From the NCBI GenBank assembly GCA_045589355.1, contig JAZNOW010000069.1, positions 124,001 to 188,000 on the forward strand: a stretch of DNA of 64,000 nucleotides, given 5' to 3'. Shown here in pieces: positions 1-7,770 of this stretch. The translations under genes and the position numbers were made by a program. The number at the start of each line of letters is the position of its first letter. Position 1 is the first letter of the stretch. The DNA is from RUG563 sp045589355. Its GTDB lineage: Bacteria > Bacillota > Clostridia > Christensenellales > Aristaeellaceae. The notes beneath the pieces were generated by a model. That model did no database searches, was not told the DNA's origin, and saw only the letters and a program-made list of their open reading frames with translations.

Positions 1-303
1 GACACGCTGCCCTTTGACCAGCATTTCCTGCTGGCCGCCCTGGCCCCCCGGCTGGTGATCACCGGCAGCGCCCTGGATGACCAGTGGGCCGGCCCTGACC
101 ATGAATACCTTTCCTGCATGGAAGCCGGCAGGGCATGGGAATTGCTGGGCCTTCCCGGCTTTGTGGGGGCGGACAGGCTGCCCAAACCCGGGGATGTGTT
201 CCACGAAGGTTCCATCGGCTATCACCTGCGCACCGGCTGCCATTACCTGAGCCGGGTGGACTGGAACCGGTATATGGATTTCCTCTCCGCCAAAGGCTGG
301 TAA
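1..303 (+). CDS. Glucuronoyl esterase-like (CE15-type) hydrolase, C-terminal end only
   Basis: The gene is cut by the window start; only the last 100 residues are present, in frame from base 1 to a TAA. The visible part has the run LPFDQHFLLAALAPR, then ALDDQWAGP, then a C-terminal segment with GYHLRTGCHYL followed by DWNRYMDFL. This pattern resembles the end of CE15 glucuronoyl esterases and related acetyl-xylan-esterase-like hydrolases, where the late histidine (GCHYL) would be the catalytic base. CE15 enzymes cut ester links between lignin alcohols and glucuronic acid on xylan, which fits the GH10 xylanase and CE1-like esterase nearby. Nucleophile and signal peptide lie outside the window, so the assignment rests on the C terminus only. 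Confidence 0.6.
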   Translation, partial: DTLPFDQHFLLAALAPRLVITGSALDDQWAGPDHEYLSCMEAGRAWELLGLPGFVGADRLPKPGDVFHEGSIGYHLRTGCHYLSRVDWNRYMDFLSAKGW

Positions 304-354
304 AGCCTATTCTGCGTCTTTCATCGGAAGGCGCCTGAACGATACGAGGTTTCC

Positions 355-1716
355 ATGCGAAAAACTGCCTACATAAGGGATATGACACGCGGCTCCATCC
401 TGCGTCATCTTTTCTCGTTCGCCCTGCCGCTGCTGATCGGCAATTTGTTCCAGCAGCTGTACAATGTTGTGGACACCATGGTGGTGGGCTATCGGCTGGG
501 GGATCATGCCATCGCGGCCATCGGCGCCACGGTATCCCTTTATTCCATGATCGTGGATTTTGCCTGCGACCTGAACAATGGCTACGGCATCATCGTCACC
601 CAGCGTTTTGGCGCCGGTGATCCAAAAAAGATGCGAAAAGCCGTAGCCGGTATGATGGAGTTGAACCTGATTGCCGGCGTGCTGATCCCCGTACTGTCGC
701 TTACATTTCTGCAGCCGCTGCTGGAAATGATGAACACACCCTCTGATATTTTTGACCAGTCCTATACATACATCGCCATCATCTGTGCCGGCATTCCCGT
801 CACCATTGCCTACAATATGTTTGCCTCTATTCTGCGCGCAGTGGGCAACAGCCGCACACCCCTTCTGTTCCTGATCATCGCCAGCCTTTTGAACGTGATG
901 CTGGACGTTCTGCTGGTATGGGGGCTGGATATGGGCATCGCAGGTGCAGCGCTTGCCACGGTGCTCGCCCAATTGATGGCCACGCTGCTCAGCGGCAGGT
1001 ATGTGTGGAAACACTATCGGGCCTATCTGCCGAAAAAAGAAGACCTGCGTGTACCCGGAAAGCTGATCCTTCAGCTGCTGCTCAGCGGCGGCTCGCTGGC
1101 CATGATGGCCGTTGTGGTGGAGCTTGGCACCGTCATTTTCCAGAGCGCAGCCAATCTGCTGGGCAAAATGTACATTACGGCCCATTCCGCCGCGCGCCGT
1201 TTGCTGATTATGATGATCCAGCCCATCATCAGCCTGTCCGTCGCCAACATGACCTTTATCGGCCAGAACTGGGGCGCCGGAAAGCTGGAGAGGATCCGGC
1301 CGGCCATCCGCACCGCCGTTTTGCTGGAAATTCTGTGGGGCCTGTTGGCGTCTGTTGTCCTGTTTGCCTTGGGCGATCCCCTGATCCGCTTTACAACCGG
1401 CACGTCCGATCCGGACGTACTGAAAAACGCGGTTTTGAGCCTGCGCATCAACTGTGTTCTTTACCCGGTATTGGGTGTGCTTTTCTGCCTGCGCAACACC
1501 ATGCAGGCCATGGGGCACAAAATCATCCCGGTGCTTTCCAGCTTCATTGAGCTGGCCATGAAACTGCTGGCGGTTTCCATGTTCATTCCCCGCTGGGGGT
1601 TCATCGGGGTGTGCATCACCGAGCCCGTCACCTGGGTGATGATGACGCTTTACCTGTGCATTGCCTATCTTTGTTTTCGGAAAAAATGGTTTTCCGCCGC
1701 CGAAAGCGCTGCATAA
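355..1716 (+). CDS. MATE family multidrug/cation efflux transporter
   Basis: A 453-residue polytopic membrane protein of normal MATE length. The first helix region carries FALPLLIGNLFQQLYNVVDT followed by GYRLGDHAIAAIGA, a typical MATE N-lobe signature, and the same fold repeats in the second half after about residue 235 (LLLSGGSLAMMA, then MMIQPIISLSVANMTFIGQNWGAG). MATE proteins export drugs or metabolites in exchange for sodium or protons; the substrate here cannot be read from sequence. The gene starts 51 bases after the esterase stop on the same strand, so the two may be cotranscribed. The Shine-Dalgarno is weak (GAGG about 5 bases before ATG). A hairpin terminator follows. Confidence 0.93.
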   Translation: MRKTAYIRDMTRGSILRHLFSFALPLLIGNLFQQLYNVVDTMVVGYRLGDHAIAAIGATVSLYSMIVDFACDLNNGYGIIVTQRFGAGDPKKMRKAVAGMMELNLIAGVLIPVLSLTFLQPLLEMMNTPSDIFDQSYTYIAIICAGIPVTIAYNMFASILRAVGNSRTPLLFLIIASLLNVMLDVLLVWGLDMGIAGAALATVLAQLMATLLSGRYVWKHYRAYLPKKEDLRVPGKLILQLLLSGGSLAMMAVVVELGTVIFQSAANLLGKMYITAHSAARRLLIMMIQPIISLSVANMTFIGQNWGAGKLERIRPAIRTAVLLEILWGLLASVVLFALGDPLIRFTTGTSDPDVLKNAVLSLRINCVLYPVLGVLFCLRNTMQAMGHKIIPVLSSFIELAMKLLAVSMFIPRWGFIGVCITEPVTWVMMTLYLCIAYLCFRKKWFSAAESAA

Positions 1717-1739
1717 AACCGCATAAACACCGCCAAAGG

Positions 1740-1767
1740 AGCATGGCCCTTCCGCCATGCTTTTTTG
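1740..1767 (+). terminator. Intrinsic terminator after MATE gene
   Basis: AGCATGGC pairs with GCCATGCT around a short CCTTCC-type loop, followed by a run of T. It lies 24 bases after the MATE stop codon. Confidence 0.8.
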
Positions 1768-1769
1768 CA

Positions 1770-1801
1770 TAAAGAAAACGGCCGCCTTTTGCGACGGCCG
1801 T
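1770..1801 (-). terminator. Intrinsic terminator after ACT-domain gene
   Basis: On the minus strand ACGGCCG pairs with CGGCCGT (1778-1801), followed by TTTTCTTT. It lies just beyond the stop codon of the minus-strand ACT-domain gene, so the MATE and ligase operons converge here with separate terminators. Confidence 0.75.
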
Positions 1802-1815
1802 CTTTAATGATGGTT

Positions 1816-2250
1816 TTACATCTGTGCCAGTTCTTCGTGATCCACGCAGCGGATGCCCTGCGCCGCCAGTGCGGCAACAGCGGCCTTTCTGTCTTCCACC
1901 CGGAAGATCATGTAGGCATGATCCACGTCTTTTCCGCCCAGGAAGGCGTACATGTATTCCACATTGATTTCCGCCGCAGTAAGCACCTGCAGCACTTTAT
2001 TCAATCCGCCGGGCTCGTCGGGAATGGCAACGCCCAGCACCTTGGTCACGTTATGGATAAAGCCTTCATCCTTGAGGATGGTGGAAGCGGCATACACATC
2101 GTCCACAATGATGCGCACGATGCCGAAGTCGCTGGTTTCGGCAAGGGACAGGGCACGCATATCCACATTGTGCCGGGCCAGCACTTCCGTCAGATGCTGC
2201 ATTTTGCCGGTTTTGTTTTCCACGAATACAGAAATCTGCTTCAAGCTCAT
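1816..2250 (-). CDS. Tandem ACT-domain protein (amino-acid sensing)
   Basis: A 144-residue protein made of two ACT domains: residues about 1-70 (LKQISVFVENKTGKMQHLTEVLA, written here in part as KQISVFVENKTGKM) and about 70-140 (VLGVAIPDEPGGLNKVLQVL). Both show the beta-alpha-beta start with a Pro/Lys-Gly turn where ligands usually bind. It has no catalytic domain. Genes of this type commonly sit beside phenylacetate-CoA ligase genes, as here: it starts 12 bases after the ligase stop codon. I infer it senses an aromatic amino acid or arylacetate and modulates the ligase, but no partner interaction is visible in the sequence. Confidence 0.85.
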   Translation of the reverse strand: MSLKQISVFVENKTGKMQHLTEVLARHNVDMRALSLAETSDFGIVRIIVDDVYAASTILKDEGFIHNVTKVLGVAIPDEPGGLNKVLQVLTAAEINVEYMYAFLGGKDVDHAYMIFRVEDRKAAVAALAAQGIRCVDHEELAQM

Positions 2251-2262
2251 TTTTCTGCCTCC

Positions 2263-3564
2263 TTAAATCTTACGCTTGTCAATCACGCGCACAGCCTTGC
2301 CTTCGCTGCGCTGGATGGTTTTGGGCGCCACCAGCACCACATGGGCGGAAATGCCCAGCATGGAGCGCAGGCCGGCTTCCAGTTCGCGCTGACGGGTCTT
2401 GATTTCGCCCATGTTATCGGTGAACATTTCCGGCGTCATTTCCACCTGCACGTCGAAGGTGTCGGTGTTCTTTACGCGGTCGATAATGATCTGGTAATTG
2501 GCGGGATAGCCGGCATTGATCAGCACCGATTCGATCTGGGAGGGGAACACATTCACGCCACGGATGATCAGCATATCATCGGAGCGGCCCATGGGCTTGG
2601 CCATCTTGATCAGCGTACGGCCGCAGGAGCATTTTTCACGCTTGAGCACGCAAATATCCCGGGTGCGGTAACGCAGCAGGGGGAAGGCTTCCTTGGTGAT
2701 GGAGGTGAATACCAGTTCACCCTTCTCCCCTTCGGGCAGCACTTCGCCGGTGTTGGGATCAATGATTTCGGCAATGAAATGGTCTTCATTGATGTGCATG
2801 CCGGTCTGGGCACTGCATTCAAAGGAAACGCCGGGGCCGGAAAGCTCCGTCAGGCCGTAGATGTCATAGGCTTTGATGCCCAGGGTGTTCTGGATATCCT
2901 GGCGCATTTCTTCGCTCCATGCTTCAGCGCCGAAAATGCCGGCTTTCAGCGGAATCTGATCCGGGGTCAGGCCCATTTCCTTCATGGTTTCACCGATGTA
3001 GGCAGCATAGGAGGGCGTGCAGCACAGGATGGTGGCCTGCAGGTCCTGAATGAACATGATCTGCCGTTCGGTGTTGCCGGAAGAGGTGGGAATGGTAAGA
3101 CAGCCCACCTTGTGGCTGCCGCCGTTCAGGCCGGGGCCGCCGGTGAACAGGCCGTAGCCGTAAGACACCTGACACACGTCTTCATCGGTGCCGCCGGCCG
3201 CCATAATGGCACGGGCACAGCAATCTTCCCACAGGTCAATATCGTGCTGGGTGTAGAAGGCCACCACGCGCTTGCCGGTGGTACCGGAAGTGGACTGGAT
3301 GCGCACGCAATCCTTCAGCGGTTTGCCCATCAGGCCATAGGGATAAGCCTGGCGCAAATCGTCCTTGGTGATAAAGGGCAGCTTGTGCAGATCGTCAACC
3401 GACTTGATGTCCTCCGGCGTGACGCCCTTTTCTTCCATCTTTTTGCGGTAATAAGGCACATTGTCCCACACATGCTTTACCTGTTTCACCAGCCGCTCAT
3501 CCTGCAGAGCCTTCAGCTGCTCTACCGGTGCGCATTCAATCTCCGGTTGATAATAATGTTCCAT
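2263..3564 (-). CDS. paaK: Phenylacetate-CoA ligase family protein (PaaK-like)
   Basis: An adenylate-forming enzyme of 433 residues, the usual PaaK length. The AMP-binding P-loop STSGTTGKR is at residues 91-99, a central YGLTELSGPGV motif recognises the adenylate, and the C-terminal part holds GRSDDMLIIRGVNVFPSQIE, typical of PaaK. A four-cysteine-like stretch CVLKREKCSCGR may bind a metal. PaaK activates arylacetates with ATP and CoA; in anaerobes such enzymes often serve amino-acid-derived indole- or phenylacetate, but the substrate is inferred. The frame stays open further upstream, but the start at 3564 is chosen because AAGGAG lies about 10 bases before this ATG. Cotranscribed with the ACT-domain gene downstream. 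Confidence 0.88.
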   Translation of the reverse strand: MEHYYQPEIECAPVEQLKALQDERLVKQVKHVWDNVPYYRKKMEEKGVTPEDIKSVDDLHKLPFITKDDLRQAYPYGLMGKPLKDCVRIQSTSGTTGKRVVAFYTQHDIDLWEDCCARAIMAAGGTDEDVCQVSYGYGLFTGGPGLNGGSHKVGCLTIPTSSGNTERQIMFIQDLQATILCCTPSYAAYIGETMKEMGLTPDQIPLKAGIFGAEAWSEEMRQDIQNTLGIKAYDIYGLTELSGPGVSFECSAQTGMHINEDHFIAEIIDPNTGEVLPEGEKGELVFTSITKEAFPLLRYRTRDICVLKREKCSCGRTLIKMAKPMGRSDDMLIIRGVNVFPSQIESVLINAGYPANYQIIIDRVKNTDTFDVQVEMTPEMFTDNMGEIKTRQRELEAGLRSMLGISAHVVLVAPKTIQRSEGKAVRVIDKRKI

Positions 3565-3800
3565 CTGTACATCGCTCCTTCCAAACGAAAAGAAATAAGC
3601 AGAACATGCAGCACTATAAAACGATACACATCTTGCAATTAAGCTAACTATATCACATCCGCCAAAAATCGTAAAGACAAAAATTGTATTTATTTGCATC
3701 TATTTTGCCACTTTATACACAATATGCGCACTTTATTTCTTTTCATGCAGGCCATATCGTGCTATAATACATCATCCCATTCTGATAGCAGGAGGTCGCT

Positions 3801-4742
3801 ATGGCCATCATTCTGATCACCCACGGCATCCCCATGGAGGGCTTTGCGCTGCTGGACGGAAACCTTACCATTGCCCCCGCTCCCCTTGATGCGTTCACCG
3901 AGGAGGAGCTGATGGATTTTGCCCCCCAGGCAGATGCCATCGTGGCCGGCGGAAAGCTGCCGGGGCATGTCATCCGTGCCGCAAAAAAACTGAAAATCAT
4001 CGCCAATTACGGTGCCGGCTATGACGGCGTGGATATAAAAGCAGCCGCCGAATGCGGCGTGCCCGTCACCAATATCCCCCATCTGGTCACCCAGGATACG
4101 GCCGAACTGGCCCTGGGGCTGATGCTTGCCGCCAGCCGGCGCATCGGGGAAATGAACCTGCGCCTGCGCAGGGAAGCACCGGAGGGGCTTTTCGGCATGG
4201 GCCGGCACATGGGCCACAGCCTGCGGGGCAAAACGCTGGGCATTCTGGGCTGCGGCCGCATCGGCAGCCGTACGGCGGAGCTGGCCAAGGCCTTTGGCAT
4301 GCAGGCAATAGGCTACAGCCGCAAGGGCTGCGATCCTTCGGTGGCCCGCCCCGTATCCATGGACACTCTGCTGCAGGAAGCGGACGTGCTTTCCCTCCAC
4401 TGCCCGCTGACAGATGAGACCCGCGGGCTGATCAACGATGCCGCTTTCGAAAAAATGAAAACCGGCGTCATCCTCATCAACACCGCCCGGGGCGCCGTGG
4501 TGGATACCCCTTCCCTGTTCCGGGCGCTGGAAAGCGGCAAAGTGTGGGCTGCAGGGCTGGACGTGTTCCCGGACGAACCCCACATCCCCCCAGCCCTGCT
4601 TTCCCATGAGCGGGTGGTGTGCACCCCCCACATCGGCACAAACACCGCCCTCACCCGCTTTGAAATGGCCGAAGGCTGCAGCCGGCAGATCCTGGACGCC
4701 CTCGCCGGCAAACGCCCGGAAAACATTGTCAACGGCCTATGA
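3801..4742 (+). CDS. D-isomer-specific 2-hydroxyacid dehydrogenase
   Basis: A 313-residue NAD(P)-linked dehydrogenase of the D-2-hydroxyacid family. The nucleotide-binding GCGRIG is at 150-155; the catalytic set is Arg230 (NTARGAVVD), Glu259 (PDEPH) and His277 (TPHIGT). Members reduce 2-oxoacids such as glyoxylate, hydroxypyruvate or 3-phosphohydroxypyruvate. The length is shorter than full SerA and there is no ACT domain, so a glyoxylate/hydroxypyruvate reductase-like role is more likely than serine synthesis, without certainty. A GCAGGAGG Shine-Dalgarno precedes the ATG; a TATAAT box sits near 3762. The gene is alone, ended by a strong terminator. Confidence 0.9.
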   Translation: MAIILITHGIPMEGFALLDGNLTIAPAPLDAFTEEELMDFAPQADAIVAGGKLPGHVIRAAKKLKIIANYGAGYDGVDIKAAAECGVPVTNIPHLVTQDTAELALGLMLAASRRIGEMNLRLRREAPEGLFGMGRHMGHSLRGKTLGILGCGRIGSRTAELAKAFGMQAIGYSRKGCDPSVARPVSMDTLLQEADVLSLHCPLTDETRGLINDAAFEKMKTGVILINTARGAVVDTPSLFRALESGKVWAAGLDVFPDEPHIPPALLSHERVVCTPHIGTNTALTRFEMAEGCSRQILDALAGKRPENIVNGL

Positions 4743-4757
4743 AACGCATAAAGAAAA

Positions 4758-4793
4758 CCCCGCTCCCATTTCCGGAAGCGGGGCATTTTTTAT
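4758..4793. terminator. Bidirectional terminator between convergent genes
   Basis: CCCCGCT (4758-4764) pairs with AGCGGGG (4777-4783), with ATTTTTTATT on the plus side and TTTTCTTT on the minus side. It separates the dehydrogenase from the convergent cysteine-repeat gene. Confidence 0.85.
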
Positions 4794-7520
4794 TTAGGGT
4801 TCGGTGTATTCCACGTGGCCGCAATTGGTGTTGGTGCAGAAGCACTTCATCTGATCCGCAATCCAGTTGAACCACTGGGTCATGGGATAGGAGCATTCGG
4901 GGCACACCATACCGTCTTCGTTCAGGCCGATGACCACCGCCTGGCTTTCATCGAAATTGCCGTGGAGAGAAACGGCAGCAATGGTACCGGTGATGCACGC
5001 ATCGTCATTCACCCGGGCACGCAGTTCTTCACCGTTTTCGATGTTGGCATAGAAGTCATCCAGGTACTTTTCTTTATTGAAGTTTTCGTAGAAGGGTGTG
5101 TTGGAATGATCCGGCACAAAATTTACCGAGGTACCAACATAAGTATAGTTGGTGCCGTCCAGCTTCAAGCTAATGTTGCCCACACTGTCTACACGGCCGA
5201 TTCGATGGATTCCGGTATCTTCGCCCTTAACGGAACCAATCAGGACGCTATTATCCGCAGCAGAGATCAAACCATTGTATTCCTTGCCATTGTAAGTGAA
5301 ACTAAAAACGTTCCCACCGGATGTGATAAGATCACCAGACTCTACGTTATTGCCATCCACTTTCACCGGATTATCCATATTATCCAGCGCAGTATCAGTA
5401 CCTGCGTAACCCCATACAGCACGCCAGGAGCCAACTTCCTTGCCATAACTGTCATATACCTTACAGGTATCTTCGTCCATAGTCAGAAGCACTGCCACTT
5501 CGGAAACCAGCTGGTTATTGACATCCACCTTGAACTGGGCTTTTTTCCAATGGCCGCAGTTTTCACACCGCACACCGGCAGTGAGGCCGGGAGTCGTGGC
5601 AGTGGCAGGCACGGCGGGGATGGTCACATAGCTGTGACCATATGCTTTTTCGGGAATTTCAATCGTTGTTCCGATCCCGTTGGTTTTATAGATACAACAG
5701 CAATCAAGACAAATATATTTTGCATTCTCTGCGTCGGCGGTGCAGGATGCTTCTACGGCATCAGAATAAACGGTGAAGTTATGATTTTTCTTGCCGGCAA
5801 AGCGAGTTTCCTCCAGACCGCATCTTTTGCAGTACCGCATTTCAGTGCCATCATTGACGCAATCTAAGCAATAGCTTTTTCTGGTTACCTGATTAATCAC
5901 ATAACGGGACCAATCGGTGAACAGGTGGTCAGTGAAGGCCGCTTCTTCCGATTTCAGTTCGCCGCAGTAGGCACACTTCCAGGTGAGAATCTGCTTCTGT
6001 GTACAGGAAAGAGTGGGATCCGGTTCGGTTACCAGGTCATAGCCATGGCCGTATTTTGCACAGAAGTCTGTGTTGCCTACGTATTCCGGGAACCAATCTG
6101 CATACACATCAGCATTGCCACACACATCACATGCACGCACATAAGTACCGTCGGGATGGGTAAGGAATTCACCTTCTTTTGTAAAGAAGTAACCATTATC
6201 ATAAGTATGGGGCCGATAACCGATGAATTCTGTTTCCACTTCACCGCAGGTGGAGCAGGTGCGTTCCTGGGTGCCCACGGACTGGCAATTCATCACCTTC
6301 CATTCGCCCCAGGTGTGCTTGGCAGAGGGAGAGTAGGTGGGTTCCCACTCATAACCGCAATGCCTGCAATATGTAACGATCACATCCTCTTCCAGACAGG
6401 TGTTGCCTTCAGAAAGAACACGAGTCTGAGTGTAGTGAATCATAGGAGCAGCCTGGGTGATTTTTTTGGTGCTTTCATCCACGGCTTCGCAGCCTTCATG
6501 GGAACAGGCCATGCCGGTGTAGCCGTCCTGATAACAGGAAACCTTCACATTCACTTCCTTGGTGAAATCATGGCCCAGGGCAGGAATGTCTTCTTCCGCC
6601 ATCACATAGGAGCAGCGGACGCACTTGGCCTGCATCAGGCCGGTCTTTTCGCAAGTGGGTTCCTTTACCCGCTTGTAAGAGCCGGCAGTGTGGCCAATGG
6701 GGTCAATATCTTCCGTTTCATAGGCGCGGTTGCACAGGGTGCAGGTGTGCTTTCTGGTGCCGGGGGTTTCGCAGCCGGGCGCCTTATCGGTCTTCCATTC
6801 GCCCCACACATGGTCCAGCTTGGCCAGATCACGGCTATCCACATCACCGCACACGGAACAGGTGCGTTCCTGCTTGCCTTCCATCAGGCAGCTGGCGTCC
6901 ATCTTGGTCACCCAATTGCCATACTTATGGCCGCCCAGGGAGCCCAGTTCTTCCTTTTCCACATAGGTGCAGGCCTTGCACATACGGATGCGCAGGCCGC
7001 TTTCGGTGCAGGTGGGCAGCTTGGTGGTTTTCCAGGCCTGGAAGCCGGGATGGCCCTTGGCAGGCACGTATTCCACATTGGTTTCCACCAGCTTGGCACA
7101 GCCGTGGCAGCGCAGGTTGTACCAGCCCTCCTCGGTGCAGGTGGGCTGCTGTTCCAGATCCTTCTGGATATCGGAGTGGTTGTTGGGGTCCTTGGGCAGC
7201 ACCACCACGTTCACTTCGGTGCACTTTTTGCACATATAGCGTTCTTCACCGGTGGAGTCACAGGTGGCCGCAGTGGTTTTGAAGGGCTTTTCGTTCCATA
7301 CATGGCCGGTGGCTTCACGCACTTCGTATTCTTCCACCAGAATGTCACGGCACTTGGTGCAGTACAAAGAATTGTAGCCGTCCACGGTACAGGTTTTTTC
7401 TTTGCCCAGGGTGATCTTTTCCACATGGCCGTCTACGCTGCAGTCCCAGGCCAGGGCATTGCAGGCGAACAGGCAGCACAGGGCCGTCAGCATGAGCACA
7501 AGAAGAAGCTTCTTTTTCAT
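4794..7520 (-). CDS. Large secreted cysteine-repeat protein
   Basis: A 908-residue exported protein. Residues 1-24 form a signal peptide (MKKKLLLVLMLTALCCLF, cleavage near ALA-WD). From about residue 28 to 640 there are some 15 irregular repeats of about 40 residues. Each has a Cys after PTC or ASC, then G, then a C-x2-C pair (CTKC, CKKC, CHGC, CKAC, CSVC, CTLC, CVRC, CRHC, CSTC, CDVC, CAYC, CKRC, CENC), and many contain HxWGEW or HDF. The spacing resembles small zinc-ribbon or rubredoxin-like knuckles. Residues about 650-850 form a non-repeated beta-rich region, and the end has another CPEC ... CTNTNCG pair. Such repeats occur in exported clostridial proteins of unknown role. No catalytic motif is recognised. 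Confidence 0.75.
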   Translation of the reverse strand: MKKKLLLVLMLTALCCLFACNALAWDCSVDGHVEKITLGKEKTCTVDGYNSLYCTKCRDILVEEYEVREATGHVWNEKPFKTTAATCDSTGEERYMCKKCTEVNVVVLPKDPNNHSDIQKDLEQQPTCTEEGWYNLRCHGCAKLVETNVEYVPAKGHPGFQAWKTTKLPTCTESGLRIRMCKACTYVEKEELGSLGGHKYGNWVTKMDASCLMEGKQERTCSVCGDVDSRDLAKLDHVWGEWKTDKAPGCETPGTRKHTCTLCNRAYETEDIDPIGHTAGSYKRVKEPTCEKTGLMQAKCVRCSYVMAEEDIPALGHDFTKEVNVKVSCYQDGYTGMACSHEGCEAVDESTKKITQAAPMIHYTQTRVLSEGNTCLEEDVIVTYCRHCGYEWEPTYSPSAKHTWGEWKVMNCQSVGTQERTCSTCGEVETEFIGYRPHTYDNGYFFTKEGEFLTHPDGTYVRACDVCGNADVYADWFPEYVGNTDFCAKYGHGYDLVTEPDPTLSCTQKQILTWKCAYCGELKSEEAAFTDHLFTDWSRYVINQVTRKSYCLDCVNDGTEMRYCKRCGLEETRFAGKKNHNFTVYSDAVEASCTADAENAKYICLDCCCIYKTNGIGTTIEIPEKAYGHSYVTIPAVPATATTPGLTAGVRCENCGHWKKAQFKVDVNNQLVSEVAVLLTMDEDTCKVYDSYGKEVGSWRAVWGYAGTDTALDNMDNPVKVDGNNVESGDLITSGGNVFSFTYNGKEYNGLISAADNSVLIGSVKGEDTGIHRIGRVDSVGNISLKLDGTNYTYVGTSVNFVPDHSNTPFYENFNKEKYLDDFYANIENGEELRARVNDDACITGTIAAVSLHGNFDESQAVVIGLNEDGMVCPECSYPMTQWFNWIADQMKCFCTNTNCGHVEYTEP

Positions 7521-7727
7521 GGTCCATTCCCCTTTTCTCTTGCTAAATTGCTCCTCAGCATGAGCAATTTGTCGTTCAGGCTCATCTTACGGTTACATGC
7601 ATGTAATGTCAAGGGCTTTTCAGAAAAAAAGTTACTTTTTTGCGATAAATAACCATTATGTAACCGTTTTTCTCTTTTTCTATGGTGGATAAATCATTTT
7701 TTAACCATTCCAGAGCACAATATTATA
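7521..7727. other. Intergenic region upstream of cysteine-repeat gene
   Basis: About 200 AT-rich bases between the xylanase terminator and the cysteine-repeat gene. A GGGGAATGGACC stretch next to the ATG at 7520 gives a modest Shine-Dalgarno. A short near-palindrome around GAGCAATTTGTC / TTGCTCCTCAGCATGAGCAA (7548-7570) could be an operator; I cannot name its protein. Confidence 0.35.
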
Positions 7728-7756
7728 AAAAAGAAGCCGGTACAGGCTGTACCGGC
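7727..7756 (-). terminator. Intrinsic terminator after xylanase gene
   Basis: A perfect nine-base stem (GCCGGTACA with TGTACCGGC, 7736-7756) with a three-base loop, followed on the minus strand by TTCTTTTTTAT. It ends the xylanase transcript. Confidence 0.88.
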
Positions 7757-7770
7757 ACTTTTTTATCCAC

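Noticed and set aside
307..1770. A minus-strand open frame of about 487 codons opposite the MATE gene
   Set aside because: It is Gln/His-rich low-complexity translation opposite a real transporter.
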